Origin: Streptomyces atratus | Lineage (GTDB): Bacteria > Actinomycetota > Actinomycetes > Streptomycetales > Streptomycetaceae | Direction: 5' to 3' | DNA length: 64,000 bases | NCBI RefSeq assembly: GCF_014648655.1 | Contig: NZ_BMRN01000008.1 | Coordinates: 124,001-188,000 of the forward strand | Shown: positions 17,459-25,048 of the stretch, one piece after another | How positions within the stretch are numbered: the stretch's first letter is position 1 | How the letters are laid out: each line of letters begins with the position of its first letter | Made by a program: the position numbers and the translations under genes | Notes under the pieces: model-generated | Databases searched by the model: none | The model's input: only the letters and a program-made list of their open reading frames with translations | What the model was told of the DNA's origin: nothing

Positions 17459-18136
17459 GTGAGCGACAGCGACTTCGACGTACCCGCAGGCATCGACGTA
17501 CTGCGCGTGTTCTGCGGCCCCGACGGCCGGCACGGCAACGCCCTCGGGGTCGTACGCGACGGGCGTACGTACCCCGACGAGGCGTCCCGGCAGGAACTGT
17601 CCCGCCGGCTCGGCTTCAGCGAGACCGTGTTCGTCGACGACCCCGAGCGCGGGCACGTCGACATCTACACCCCGGGGCTCCGCCTCCCCTTCGCCGGGCA
17701 TCCGCTCGTCGGCACCGCATGGCTGCTCGATCTGGAGATCCTGGAGCTGCCGGTCGGGGAGATCTTCGCCCGTCAGGACGGGGAGTTCACCTGGATCACC
17801 GCCCGCCCCGAGTGGGCGCCGCCGCGCAAGCTGGAGCGGTACGCATCCGTCGCCGAGGTCGAGGCACTGACCGGGCCGCCACCGGGCGAGGGCTGGCTGT
17901 ACGTATGGGCCTGGGAGGACGAGGCGGCGGGCCGGGTCAGGGCGCGGGCGTTCCCGCGGCGCGACGACGGGATTACGGAGGACGAGGCGACCGGGGCGGC
18001 GGCGCTGCTGCTCAGCGCGGAGCTGGGGCGTGCCCTCAACATCACGCAGGGACGCGGCTCCCAACTCCTCACCGCACCGGCGCCGGACGGCACGGTGGAG
18101 ATCGGGGGCCGCGTCATGCTGGCTGTCAGTGGCTAG
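17459..18136 (+). CDS. PhzF-family isomerase/epimerase-like protein
   Basis: A 225-residue member of the phenazine-biosynthesis-like PhzF family (diaminopimelate-epimerase fold). Recognisable parts are the N-terminal strand IDVLRVFCGPDGRHGNALGVV, the catalytic-side GFSETVFVDD, and PFAGHPLVGTAWLL. The conserved Glu of GFSE is present. It is shorter than the usual 260-290 residues. GTG at 17459 is preferred; TTG at 17447 would begin inside the T-run of the upstream terminator. No ribosome-binding site is obvious. The substrate cannot be predicted, and nothing nearby suggests phenazine synthesis. Confidence 0.82.
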   Translation: MSDSDFDVPAGIDVLRVFCGPDGRHGNALGVVRDGRTYPDEASRQELSRRLGFSETVFVDDPERGHVDIYTPGLRLPFAGHPLVGTAWLLDLEILELPVGEIFARQDGEFTWITARPEWAPPRKLERYASVAEVEALTGPPPGEGWLYVWAWEDEAAGRVRARAFPRRDDGITEDEATGAAALLLSAELGRALNITQGRGSQLLTAPAPDGTVEIGGRVMLAVSG

Positions 18137-18140
18137 CGCC

Positions 18141-18230
18141 AATCCAAGCCTGCCCGGCATCGGTCCGAGCCTGTCCGGCAACAATCCGAGCCCGTCCGGC
18201 GGAAGATCAAGCCCGTCCGGCGATTGAGGA
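18141..18230. repeat. Four tandem ~22-bp repeats of the CGTCCGGC family
   Basis: Four successive units of about 22 bp, each of the form TC(C/A)(A/G)AGCC(T/C)G(T/C)CCGGC, the last ending GGCGATTGAGGAC. This is the inverted form of the core at 6.6 kb. The array lies between the convergent PhzF-like and heme oxygenase genes. Confidence 0.8.
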
Positions 18231-18299
18231 CAGAAGCGGTACGGCGGACCGGGCCGACCGGCGGACCCGGGCCAACCCTCCAGTCGCGCCGCCGAGGCG

Positions 18300-18965
18300 C
18301 TACGCGCTGAGCGGGAACACCTCGCCCAGCTCCCGGAACACTGCCGTGTTCAGTGCGAACGCCTGCTTGCACTCGTCCACGATGCGCTGCTTCTCCAGGT
18401 CGTCCGCGTTCACCGCGTCCAGCAGTTCGCGATAACTCCGCTTGAACGAGGCGGGGTTGGAGATCTCCTCGAAGACATAGAACCGGACCCCGTCACCCTT
18501 GCGTGCGAAGCCCCAGGTCTTCTCCGCCTTGTCGCGGATGATCTGGCCGCCCGAGAGGTCGCCGAGATAGCGGGTGTAGTGGTGCGCGATGTAACCGGCG
18601 GGCCAGGTGCGGGCGCACTCGGCGACCCGCGCGGCGTACGCGGCCGTGGCGGGCAGCGGCGCCAGGCCCTCGCGCCAGCCGGTACCCCGCAGGTGTGCCA
18701 GATCGCGCTCCAGCTCGGTGGTGCGCATCAGCTCGGGCTGTATGAACGGACCGGCTACCGGGTCGTTCCGCAGCGCCCGGGCGCCCTCTTCGAGCGCCCG
18801 GTACACGAACCACAGCTGCTCGGTGTAACGCGTGTACGCGTCCACTCCGAGGTGTCCGCCCAGCAGGTCGCTCATGAAGGTCGAGGTCTCCGCCTCGGTG
18901 TGCTGCTCGTGCGACGCGGTGCGGATGAGCGTCGAGAAGGGCGTGGCGGCGGCGGTTGCGTCCAA
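18300..18965 (-). CDS. hmuO: Heme oxygenase (biliverdin-producing)
   Basis: Cleaves heme to release iron, CO and biliverdin in the cytoplasm, completing the heme-use pathway of this region. The 221-residue protein matches bacterial HmuO: the proximal heme ligand is the second His of ASHEQHTEAE (about residue 22), followed by STFMSDLLGG, and the distal helix YLGDLSGGQ keeps the Gly kink (GxxxGG). TTG at 18965 is the start: GGAGG at 18972-18976 lies 6 nt upstream and no other codon fits. An iron box at 19077-19095 lies 111 bp before the start. Transcription is separate from hmuTUV and convergent with the PhzF-like gene. Confidence 0.94.
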   Translation of the reverse strand: MDATAAATPFSTLIRTASHEQHTEAETSTFMSDLLGGHLGVDAYTRYTEQLWFVYRALEEGARALRNDPVAGPFIQPELMRTTELERDLAHLRGTGWREGLAPLPATAAYAARVAECARTWPAGYIAHHYTRYLGDLSGGQIIRDKAEKTWGFARKGDGVRFYVFEEISNPASFKRSYRELLDAVNADDLEKQRIVDECKQAFALNTAVFRELGEVFPLSA

Positions 18966-19076
18966 GGCGGGCCTCCGGGGACCGATGGGGACAGGAAGTC
19001 CGGAAAGGGACAGGAACAGAGACAGAAAAATCGGCAGCGACTGCGTACGGCAGTGGCTGTCGACAACTCCGATCTT

Positions 19077-19095
19077 CCTACTTAGGCTTACCTAA
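19077..19095. promoter_or_regulatory. Iron box upstream of heme oxygenase
   Basis: The right half AGGCTTACCTAA matches the DmdR/IdeR consensus well and the left half weakly. The shorter CTTAGG-CTTA-CCTAAG is a perfect palindrome. It would place heme oxygenase under the same iron control as efeOBU and hmuTUV. Confidence 0.72.
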
Positions 19096-19192
19096 GTCAA
19101 CAGTTTCCCGACGGGCTGTCGGTAAAAACGATACGCCTGGTTCCGCTTCCGCGCGGGCGCAGCGGACGCGGGGGGAGCGGCGGGGGAGCACG

Positions 19193-19224
19193 CGAAAGCG
19201 GCCGCCCGGGGGCGGCCGCTTTCG
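19193..19224 (-). terminator. Terminator of map
   Basis: Perfect inverted repeat CGAAAGCGGCCGCCC and its complement with 2 nt between, 19 bp beyond the map stop. It has no long T-run, as is common in high-GC genomes. Confidence 0.78.
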
Positions 19225-19243
19225 GAGGGGGCTGTCTGCGTGT

Positions 19244-20101
19244 TTACGGGAGCGTCAGGATCTCGGCGCCCGTCTCCGTCACCACCAGCGTGTGCTCGAA
19301 CTGAGCGGTGCGCTTGCGGTCCTTCGTCACCACGGTCCAGCCGTCGTCCCACATGTCGTAGTCATGGCTGCCCAACGTCAGCATCGGCTCGATGGTGAAC
19401 GTCATCCCGGGCTGCATCACGGTGGTCGCGCGCGGGCTGTCGTAGTGCGGAATGATCAGACCGGAGTGGAACGAGGAATTGATCCCGTGCCCGGTGAAGT
19501 CCCGCACCACCCCGTACCCGAAGCGCTTCGCGTACGACTCGATGACCCGACCGATCACATTGACCTGTCGGCCCGGCCGGACCGCCTTGATGGCCCGGTT
19601 CAGCGACTCCTCGGTGCGCTCCACGAGCAGCCGGGACTCCTCGTCCACGTCGCCGCAGAGGTACGTGGCGTTGTTGTCGCCGTGCACACCGTTGATGTAC
19701 GCCGTGACGTCGAGGTTCACGATGTCGCCGTCGCGCAGCACCGTGGAGTCCGGGATGCCGTGGCAGATCACCTCGTTGAGCGAGGAGCAGAGCGACTTGG
19801 GAAATCCGCGGTAGCCGAGCGTCGACGGATAGGCGCCGTGATCGCACATGAACTCATGGGCGACCCGGTCGAGTTCGTCCGTCGTGACGCCCGGGGCGAT
19901 GTGCTTCGCGGCCTCCGCCATCGCCTGCGCGGCGATCCGCCCCGCGATGCGCATGCGCTCGATGGTGTCGGCGTCCTGGATCTCCGGTCCGGTGTACGGG
20001 GTGGGGGCCGGCTTGCCCACGTATTCGGGGCGCCGGATGTTTCCGGGTACGGAACGGATGGGAGTGATCTCCCCGGGTACGAGCAGCGACTGGCCAGACA
20101 T
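19244..20101 (-). CDS. map: Methionine aminopeptidase type I
   Basis: Removes the initiator Met from nascent proteins. The 285-residue protein has the M24A metal ligands in order: the Asp in [10 protein letters not shown], the Asp in GVHGDNNAT, the His in [11 protein letters not shown], the Glu in FTIEPML and the Glu in AQFEHTLVV. The N-terminal ~40-residue extension ([20 protein letters not shown]) is the actinobacterial MetAP1c form. ATG at 20101 is supported by TAGACT exactly 7 nt upstream (20109-20114 on the minus strand) with no ribosome-binding site, consistent with a leaderless mRNA. Confidence 0.95.
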   Translation of the reverse strand: MSGQSLLVPGEITPIRSVPGNIRRPEYVGKPAPTPYTGPEIQDADTIERMRIAGRIAAQAMAEAAKHIAPGVTTDELDRVAHEFMCDHGAYPSTLGYRGFPKSLCSSLNEVICHGIPDSTVLRDGDIVNLDVTAYINGVHGDNNATYLCGDVDEESRLLVERTEESLNRAIKAVRPGRQVNVIGRVIESYAKRFGYGVVRDFTGHGINSSFHSGLIIPHYDSPRATTVMQPGMTFTIEPMLTLGSHDYDMWDDGWTVVTKDRKRTAQFEHTLVVTETGAEILTLP

Positions 20102-20159
20102 GTCAGCGAGTCTAACCAGCGTGCTTGGGGCAGCATGGCCCCGAGGGAAGGAGCCGATG

Positions 20160-20390
20160 ATGGCCCTGTTCAAGAAGCGCACGGTCGGCAAGCCGGGCGA
20201 GTGGTACTACTGCCTGCAGCATCAGAAGGTCGAGGAGGGCCCCGAGTGCCCGGCCAAGGACCGCTTCGGGCCGTATGCCTCCCGCCAGGAGGCGGAGCAC
20301 GCGATGCAGACGGCGCAGGAGCGGAATCTTGAGTGGGAGACGGATCCCAAGTGGCACGACCGGGCCACGCCGCCCGACCCGGAGGCGTGA
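20160..20390 (+). CDS. Small conserved acidic protein of unknown function
   Basis: A 76-residue soluble protein ([19 protein letters not shown] at the N-terminus) with no named domain that I can assign. The middle holds the SPOR-like phrase '[19 protein letters not shown]', in which a Gly-Pro-Tyr turn precedes an Ala-rich helix. AAGGAG at 20148-20153 with 6-nt spacing favours the second of two adjacent ATGs (20160 rather than 20157). It is divergent from map by 58 bp and convergent with the MFS gene. Confidence 0.82.
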   Translation: MALFKKRTVGKPGEWYYCLQHQKVEEGPECPAKDRFGPYASRQEAEHAMQTAQERNLEWETDPKWHDRATPPDPEA

Positions 20391-20391
20391 C

Positions 20392-20417
20392 CGGGGGCCC
20401 CGGCCCGGGGGCCCCCG
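20392..20417. terminator. Bidirectional terminator between small protein and MFS gene
   Basis: CGGGGGCCCC paired with GGGGCCCCCG around a 6-nt loop, positioned 1-5 bp from the ends of two convergent genes. Confidence 0.7.
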
Positions 20418-20421
20418 CTCC

Positions 20422-21723
20422 TCACACGCCGGCGGGGCTGGACTCTCCGGCCGCGCGCCTGCGTACCGCGTCCTCGTCCGTCCCGGAGTCGTACGTCAGC
20501 AGCTTCGGCAGCGCTGCGGTGAGCAGCGCGACCGAGGCCACGCACGCCACACCCCCGCTCCAGATCGCGGAGCGGGTCCCCGTCCAGCCCGCCATCGCGC
20601 CGGCCCGCACCTGGCCCAGCTGCGGGCCGACGCTGTACGAGAGCACCTCGATGCCCGCCAGCCGGCCCCGCAGCTCCTCCGGGATGGTCTGGTTCCAGAT
20701 CGTGGAGCGGCCCAGACCGCTGAGCATGTCCCCCGCGCCCGCCACCGCCAGGCAGACCAGCACCAGCCACACATCGCTGAACCATCCGGCCGCCGCGATC
20801 GCCAGCCCCCAGGCCGCCGCCCCGAACACGACGAACAGCCCGTGCCGCCGTACCCGTGACGTCCAGCCGCTGGTCAGGCCCAGGACCAGCGAGCCGACCG
20901 CCCCCGCCGCGTACATCAGGCCCAGAGACCACTCGGCATCCAGCTCGTCCGCGAGGAACGGGAAGATCGTGTTCGGGAAGGCGAAGAACATCGCCGCCAG
21001 ATCGACCGCGTACGTCCCCAGCAGCACCGGGCGGCTCCAGGCATACCTCGCCCCCTCGGCAATGCCGCGCAGCGACGGCTTCCGGCTGTCCGGGGCGGGC
21101 GGCGCGGGCGCCAGCCGCAGACACAGGATCACGGAGACGGTGAACGTGACCACCGTGACCGTGTATGCCGTGGCGTGCCCGGCGTAGGCCACCACCAGTC
21201 CTGCCACCGCCGGGCCGGTGATCTCGCCGAACTGCCAGCGCAGCGAGTTCAGCGCGGCGGCAGCGGTCAGCTGGTCGTGCGGCACGATCCGGGCCATCAG
21301 CGAATCCAGCGCGGGCCGCTGGAGCCCGGCGAGCGCGGAGACCCCGCCCGCGACCAGATACAGCGGCCAGAGCATCGGGTCGGGCAGCGCGGCGTTCACC
21401 AGGAGTACGAGGGCGAGCAGCCCCAGCCCCGCCTCGGTGCCCAGGATCACCTTGCGGCGATCCGCGGAGTCCGCGAGCGCCCCGCCGTACAGACCGAAGA
21501 CGACCAGCGGCACCAGCTCGACCGCACCCATCGCGCCGACGGCCAGCGGCGAACCCGTCAGCTCCTTGATCTGGAGCGGCAGCGCGATCAGGGCCATGAA
21601 GCTGCCGAAGTAGGTCACCAGGCCCTGGATCCACAGCAGCCGGAAGTCGGCCGAGGAGCGCAGGGGCGAGAGATCGGGCAGCAGAGCGGAGAGCCGGGCG
21701 GCCGGGGAGGGAGCTGAGGTCAC
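20422..21723 (-). CDS. MFS transporter (EntS-like / MFS_3)
   Basis: A 433-residue 12-helix transporter. The N-terminal half contains FRLLWIQGLVTYFGSFMALIALPLQI and the loop GGALADSADRRKVIL, characteristic of the EntS-type siderophore/drug exporter group. GTG at 21723 is the annotated start. Neither a siderophore synthase nor a regulator lies nearby, so the substrate is open. The gene upstream on the same strand begins at 22420, 94 bp away. Confidence 0.87.
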   Translation of the reverse strand: MTSAPSPAARLSALLPDLSPLRSSADFRLLWIQGLVTYFGSFMALIALPLQIKELTGSPLAVGAMGAVELVPLVVFGLYGGALADSADRRKVILGTEAGLGLLALVLLVNAALPDPMLWPLYLVAGGVSALAGLQRPALDSLMARIVPHDQLTAAAALNSLRWQFGEITGPAVAGLVVAYAGHATAYTVTVVTFTVSVILCLRLAPAPPAPDSRKPSLRGIAEGARYAWSRPVLLGTYAVDLAAMFFAFPNTIFPFLADELDAEWSLGLMYAAGAVGSLVLGLTSGWTSRVRRHGLFVVFGAAAWGLAIAAAGWFSDVWLVLVCLAVAGAGDMLSGLGRSTIWNQTIPEELRGRLAGIEVLSYSVGPQLGQVRAGAMAGWTGTRSAIWSGGVACVASVALLTAALPKLLTYDSGTDEDAVRRRAAGESSPAGV

Positions 21724-21817
21724 GAGGGCTCATGGTCCGGCGCCGTAGGTGCCCTCTGCAACAGATTTTCGCGGCGGCCGGGGCGGCCGGCCGACCCCGC
21801 CGCGACACCCCGGACGC

Positions 21818-22420
21818 TCACCACCGGGCCGGTGGCGGCGCCATCAGCTGGTCGGCGAGCCGGGACAGCCGGTCCCGGAAGCGGCGGCGGCCGCGCGGCG
21901 CGGGGGCGCTGTTCTCCCCGGCAGCCGCGCTCACCAGATGCTGCACGGTGTCCAGATCGACATCGTCGCTGCCGGTCACCGCGAGCGTCTCGTGGGCGAG
22001 CCCCCGCACCTCCGGGTCGCCGTCGTCCAGCGAGAGCACCGTCGCCCCGGCCCGGCGGGCGTCGTGCACCCGCTCCAGCAGCCCGGCGCCGGGCCGCTCC
22101 GGGGCCACCAGGAGCAGCGTCTCGCCCCGCCCGGCCGCCTCGATCCGGCACAGACCGACGGCCAGATGCGCCGGAGCGCCCGGCTCCACCCGGTGGCGTA
22201 CCAGGGTGGGCGTCAGCTCGGGCAGCCCGGACCAGGTCGACTCGTCGACCAGATGAGCCGCCAGATGCCACGGCTCGTACACCGCAGTCCCCACCAGCAG
22301 CAGCCCGCCGCCGTGCGGGACGACGGACGACCTGAGCGCCCCGGCGAACCGCCGGGCCGCCGCCGGCCACTCGGTCCCGGTGAGCACTTCACGCAGCAGG
22401 GCGACGCGTACGGCATCCAT
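21818..22420 (-). CDS. Conserved hypothetical protein, possibly phospho-sugar-isomerase-like fold
   Basis: A 200-residue soluble protein. Strand/helix patterns (GGLLLVGTAVYEPWHLAAHL, GETLLLVAPE, GATVLSLDDGD) suggest an alpha/beta Rossmann-like fold of the SIS kind, but no catalytic motif is visible and I cannot name a family with confidence. The C-terminal 35 residues are Arg/Pro-rich. ATG at 22420 has no strong ribosome-binding site. It probably shares a transcript with the downstream MFS gene and is divergent from the F420 reductase gene. Confidence 0.65.
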   Translation of the reverse strand: MDAVRVALLREVLTGTEWPAAARRFAGALRSSVVPHGGGLLLVGTAVYEPWHLAAHLVDESTWSGLPELTPTLVRHRVEPGAPAHLAVGLCRIEAAGRGETLLLVAPERPGAGLLERVHDARRAGATVLSLDDGDPEVRGLAHETLAVTGSDDVDLDTVQHLVSAAAGENSAPAPRGRRRFRDRLSRLADQLMAPPPARW

Positions 22421-22561
22421 GGCCCGGCATCATGCCCCAGGGTCCGGCCCCGCCACCGGCGAACGACGGCGGAACCATCCGAACGGGCCCTGCGGAGCGA
22501 TCCGGATCGCTCGGCCGACGACGGAGCGTTCCCCTCCAACGCGCGCAGTAGTGTCGAGGCC

Positions 22562-23272
22562 ATGACTACGAATGACAGTGGCAGCGCACCCAAGCCCCCC
22601 GCCAAGGACCCTTGGGATCTCCCCGATGTGTCCGGGCTGACCGTCGGCGTGCTCGGCGGCACCGGACCGCAGGGCCGCGGGCTTGCCTACCGGTTCGCCC
22701 GCGCCGGGCAGAAAGTGATCATCGGCTCCCGTGCCGCCGACCGCGCGAAGACCGCCGCCGACGAGCTGGGCCACGGCGTCGAGGGCGCGGACAACGCCGA
22801 GTGCGCCCGGCGCAGCGACGTCGTGATCGTCGCCGTGCCGTGGGACGGCCACGCCAAGACCCTGGAGTCGCTGCGCGACGAGCTCGCGGGCAAGCTCGTC
22901 ATCGACTGCGTCAACCCGCTCGGCTTCGACAAGAAGGGCGCCTACGCCCTGAAGCCCGAGGAGGGCAGCGCCGCCGAGCAGGCCGCCGTCCTGCTGCCGG
23001 AGTCCCGGGTCACCGCCGCCTTCCACCACCTCTCGGCGGTGCTGCTTCAGGACGAGGCCATCGAGGAGATCGACACCGATGTGCTGGTGCTGGGCGAGGC
23101 CCGCGCCGACACCGACCTGGTACAGGCGCTGGCGGGCCGGATTCCCGGCATGCGCGGCATCTTCGCCGGGCGGCTGCGCAACGCCCACCAGGTCGAGTCG
23201 CTGGTCGCCAACCTGATCTCGGTCAACCGCCGCTACAAGGCGCACGCGGGTCTGCGTACCACCGACGTCTGA
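22562..23272 (+). CDS. npdG: NADPH-dependent F420 reductase
   Basis: Transfers hydride between NADPH and coenzyme F420. The 236-residue protein has the N-terminal dinucleotide loop VGVLGGTGPQGRGLAYRFA (about residues 28-46), GSRAADRA for the NADP phosphate, VVIVAVPW, and the C-terminal VESLVANLISVNRRYKAH typical of Fno/NpdG. ATG at 22562 is preceded by TAGTGT (22549-22554) with 7 nt between, again a leaderless layout. It indicates that the organism uses F420, common in actinomycetes. Confidence 0.9.
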   Translation: MTTNDSGSAPKPPAKDPWDLPDVSGLTVGVLGGTGPQGRGLAYRFARAGQKVIIGSRAADRAKTAADELGHGVEGADNAECARRSDVVIVAVPWDGHAKTLESLRDELAGKLVIDCVNPLGFDKKGAYALKPEEGSAAEQAAVLLPESRVTAAFHHLSAVLLQDEAIEEIDTDVLVLGEARADTDLVQALAGRIPGMRGIFAGRLRNAHQVESLVANLISVNRRYKAHAGLRTTDV

Positions 23273-23368
23273 GCCGGACACGTTCCCGGCACACCCTGCG
23301 GTGAGCGGAAAGGGGCATGGGGGACACTGGACGGGACCGTGCATCACCCCGGACAGGAGCCGCCCCCC

Positions 23369-23530
23369 ATGCCCCGCCTCGCTTTCTACGCCGTCGCCGT
23401 CTGCGTTCTGGCCGTCGTCGCGGCCGTGATCTCGTTCGTCCAAGGCAGCTGGCTCGGGATCGTCTGGGTGCTGCTGGCCGGGCTCTCGTCCAACATGGCG
23501 TGGTACTACCTGCGCCGGCAGCGTGCGTAG
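23369..23530 (+). CDS. Small membrane protein
   Basis: A 53-residue protein that is nearly all membrane: two hydrophobic stretches (FYAVAVCVLAVVAAVISFV and WLGIVWVLLAGLSSNMAWYY) ending in basic RRQRA. AGGAG lies 9 nt before the ATG at 23369. No function can be given. It stands between npdG and the convergent protease gene. Confidence 0.72.
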   Translation: MPRLAFYAVAVCVLAVVAAVISFVQGSWLGIVWVLLAGLSSNMAWYYLRRQRA

Positions 23531-23538
23531 ACCGCCGG

Positions 23539-24336
23539 TCAGGGACTGAGCGCACAGACCGGATCGGCCGTTTGCCAGAAGCGGTAGGCGTCGAAACCGC
23601 AGTACGTCGTGAAATCGCTGATGCCCAGTGCCCGCAGCAGGGCGTGGATCGCGTCGAAGAACGCGTGGTTGACCTCGGGGATCCACAGGATGCCGAAGAC
23701 CGCGATCAGCCCGAACGGGGCGAACGGCTCGACCTGCCGGCGGATTCGGTACGAGAGCCAGGGCTCGATCACTCCGTAACCGTCCAGCCCCGGGACCGGG
23801 ACGAAGTTGAGGATCGCCGCGGTGACCTGGAGCAGTGCCAGGAAGCCCAGCGCGTACTGGAAGACGACCGGGACGCCGTCCAGCGCGTGCAGCCAGAACG
23901 GCGCCGTGCAGACGAACGCGAACAGCACATTCGTCAGCGGTCCGGCCGCCGAGATCAGGCTGTGCTTCCAGCGCCCGCTGATCCGGCCCCGCTCGATGAA
24001 GACCGCACCACCGGGCAGACCTATACCGCCCATGATCACGAACAGCACCGGCAGCACGATGCTCAGCAGCGTGTGGGTGTAGGCGAACGGATTGAGCGTC
24101 AAATAGCCTTTGGCGGTGACTGTCGTGTCGCCACTGTGCAGTGCGGTGCGGGCGTGGGAGTACTCGTGGAGACAGAGTGAGACGACCCACGCTGCCGTGA
24201 CGAAGACGAAGACCGCGACACCCGAAACCAATGCGAAGCCCGTCCAGACAGCCCAGCCCGAAACGACTATGACCGCGACGATTCCGAGGAAGACCGGGCT
24301 GACACGACGCCCTGCTGCGGCGGTGCGAGTGCTCAT
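23539..24336 (-). CDS. Site-2 protease-like zinc metalloprotease (M50)
   Basis: A 265-residue multi-span membrane protein of the M50/S2P family. The zinc motif is LHEYSHA (HExxH, about residues 56-60) within a helix, and the third-ligand region is FVPVPGLDGYGV, the usual NPxPxLDG. It lacks PDZ and CBS domains, so it belongs to the minimal group related to SpoIVFB-type 'Zn-dependent protease' proteins. The substrate is unknown. Transcribed alone. Confidence 0.88.
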   Translation of the reverse strand: MSTRTAAAGRRVSPVFLGIVAVIVVSGWAVWTGFALVSGVAVFVFVTAAWVVSLCLHEYSHARTALHSGDTTVTAKGYLTLNPFAYTHTLLSIVLPVLFVIMGGIGLPGGAVFIERGRISGRWKHSLISAAGPLTNVLFAFVCTAPFWLHALDGVPVVFQYALGFLALLQVTAAILNFVPVPGLDGYGVIEPWLSYRIRRQVEPFAPFGLIAVFGILWIPEVNHAFFDAIHALLRALGISDFTTYCGFDAYRFWQTADPVCALSP

Positions 24337-24396
24337 GGACCGAGAGTAGCGGCGGCTGTTGAGCTGTCCAGAGGGGTGAGGCTGCAGCGGCCCGGG

Positions 24397-25041
24397 TTAC
24401 GACAGGTCCAGCGATCGGGCGAAGCGCTGCTTCAGATCCTTGGGTAGACGAAGGACGTGCCCACCTCTGGCCCGAGGGTGGCACTCGACCGTGATGCCTG
24501 CCTGAACAAGGTCGTTCGCGACAGTAGTTGTGTCTCTGCCTCGCCACCGCTCGGCGAAGGTCATTCCGATCTCGGCATACTCCCAGCGATCCTGTCTGTC
24601 TTCTTCTGATGAGTGCAGTCGATCGAGCTCTTGTCGCAGCCCGGTGAGCGCCTGCTCCCCTTTCGTCCGGAGAGCCTCTGAACTGTAGATGCCACCCGGT
24701 AGTAGTTGCGCCACGTGATAGTTGATCGCAGCCTCGATTGCCGCGAGCCGCTCGACCGACCCCTCGCCCGGGACGTAGATCCGCCTGGTGACAGGCTTGT
24801 GGCCGATCTCTGAGAGGATCATTTGGGTGACCGGACCGATGATTTCATCGTTCGGTTCGAATACGTACCCCTTGCATGCAGGGGAGCCCACGCGTGACAG
24901 GCAGCGGATCTTGCTCGTGACGCGCTCGGAACCGTCTCGCCGTTTCTTCCTGGTGACGTGCAGCTGAAGGTTCTTGCCGCAGCCGCCGCACTTGACCACG
25001 CCCAGGAAAGGCGTTCTGGGCGACGCCGGCGGCAGGGACAA
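24397..25041 (-). pseudogene. C-terminal stump of a large serine integrase
   Basis: A 214-residue frame that corresponds only to the C-terminal part of a large serine recombinase: the zinc ribbon (VKCGGCGKN ... CLSRVGSPACKGY, about residues 16-59), then the coiled-coil-like helical tail (RLAAIEAAINYH, LRQELDRLHSSEEDRQDR). The resolvase catalytic domain and 'recombinase' domain that should precede the ribbon are absent. The frame opens only a few bases from the start of the AfsR-like gene, so the 5' end was lost. Codon use includes more A/T-ending codons (AGA, GTA, TCA types) than neighbours, which suggests foreign origin. It marks an old phage or ICE insertion. As a protein it should be inactive. 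Confidence 0.8.
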
Positions 25042-25048
25042 TAGGCCC

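Noticed and set aside
18141..18230. Tandem 22-bp units considered as a CRISPR array
   Set aside because: Units are contiguous and degenerate without unique spacers, and no cas genes are present; they belong to the intergenic repeat family.
24397..25041. Treating the zinc-ribbon protein as an intact small recombinase
   Set aside because: The serine-recombinase catalytic domain is missing entirely, so it cannot be functional by itself.
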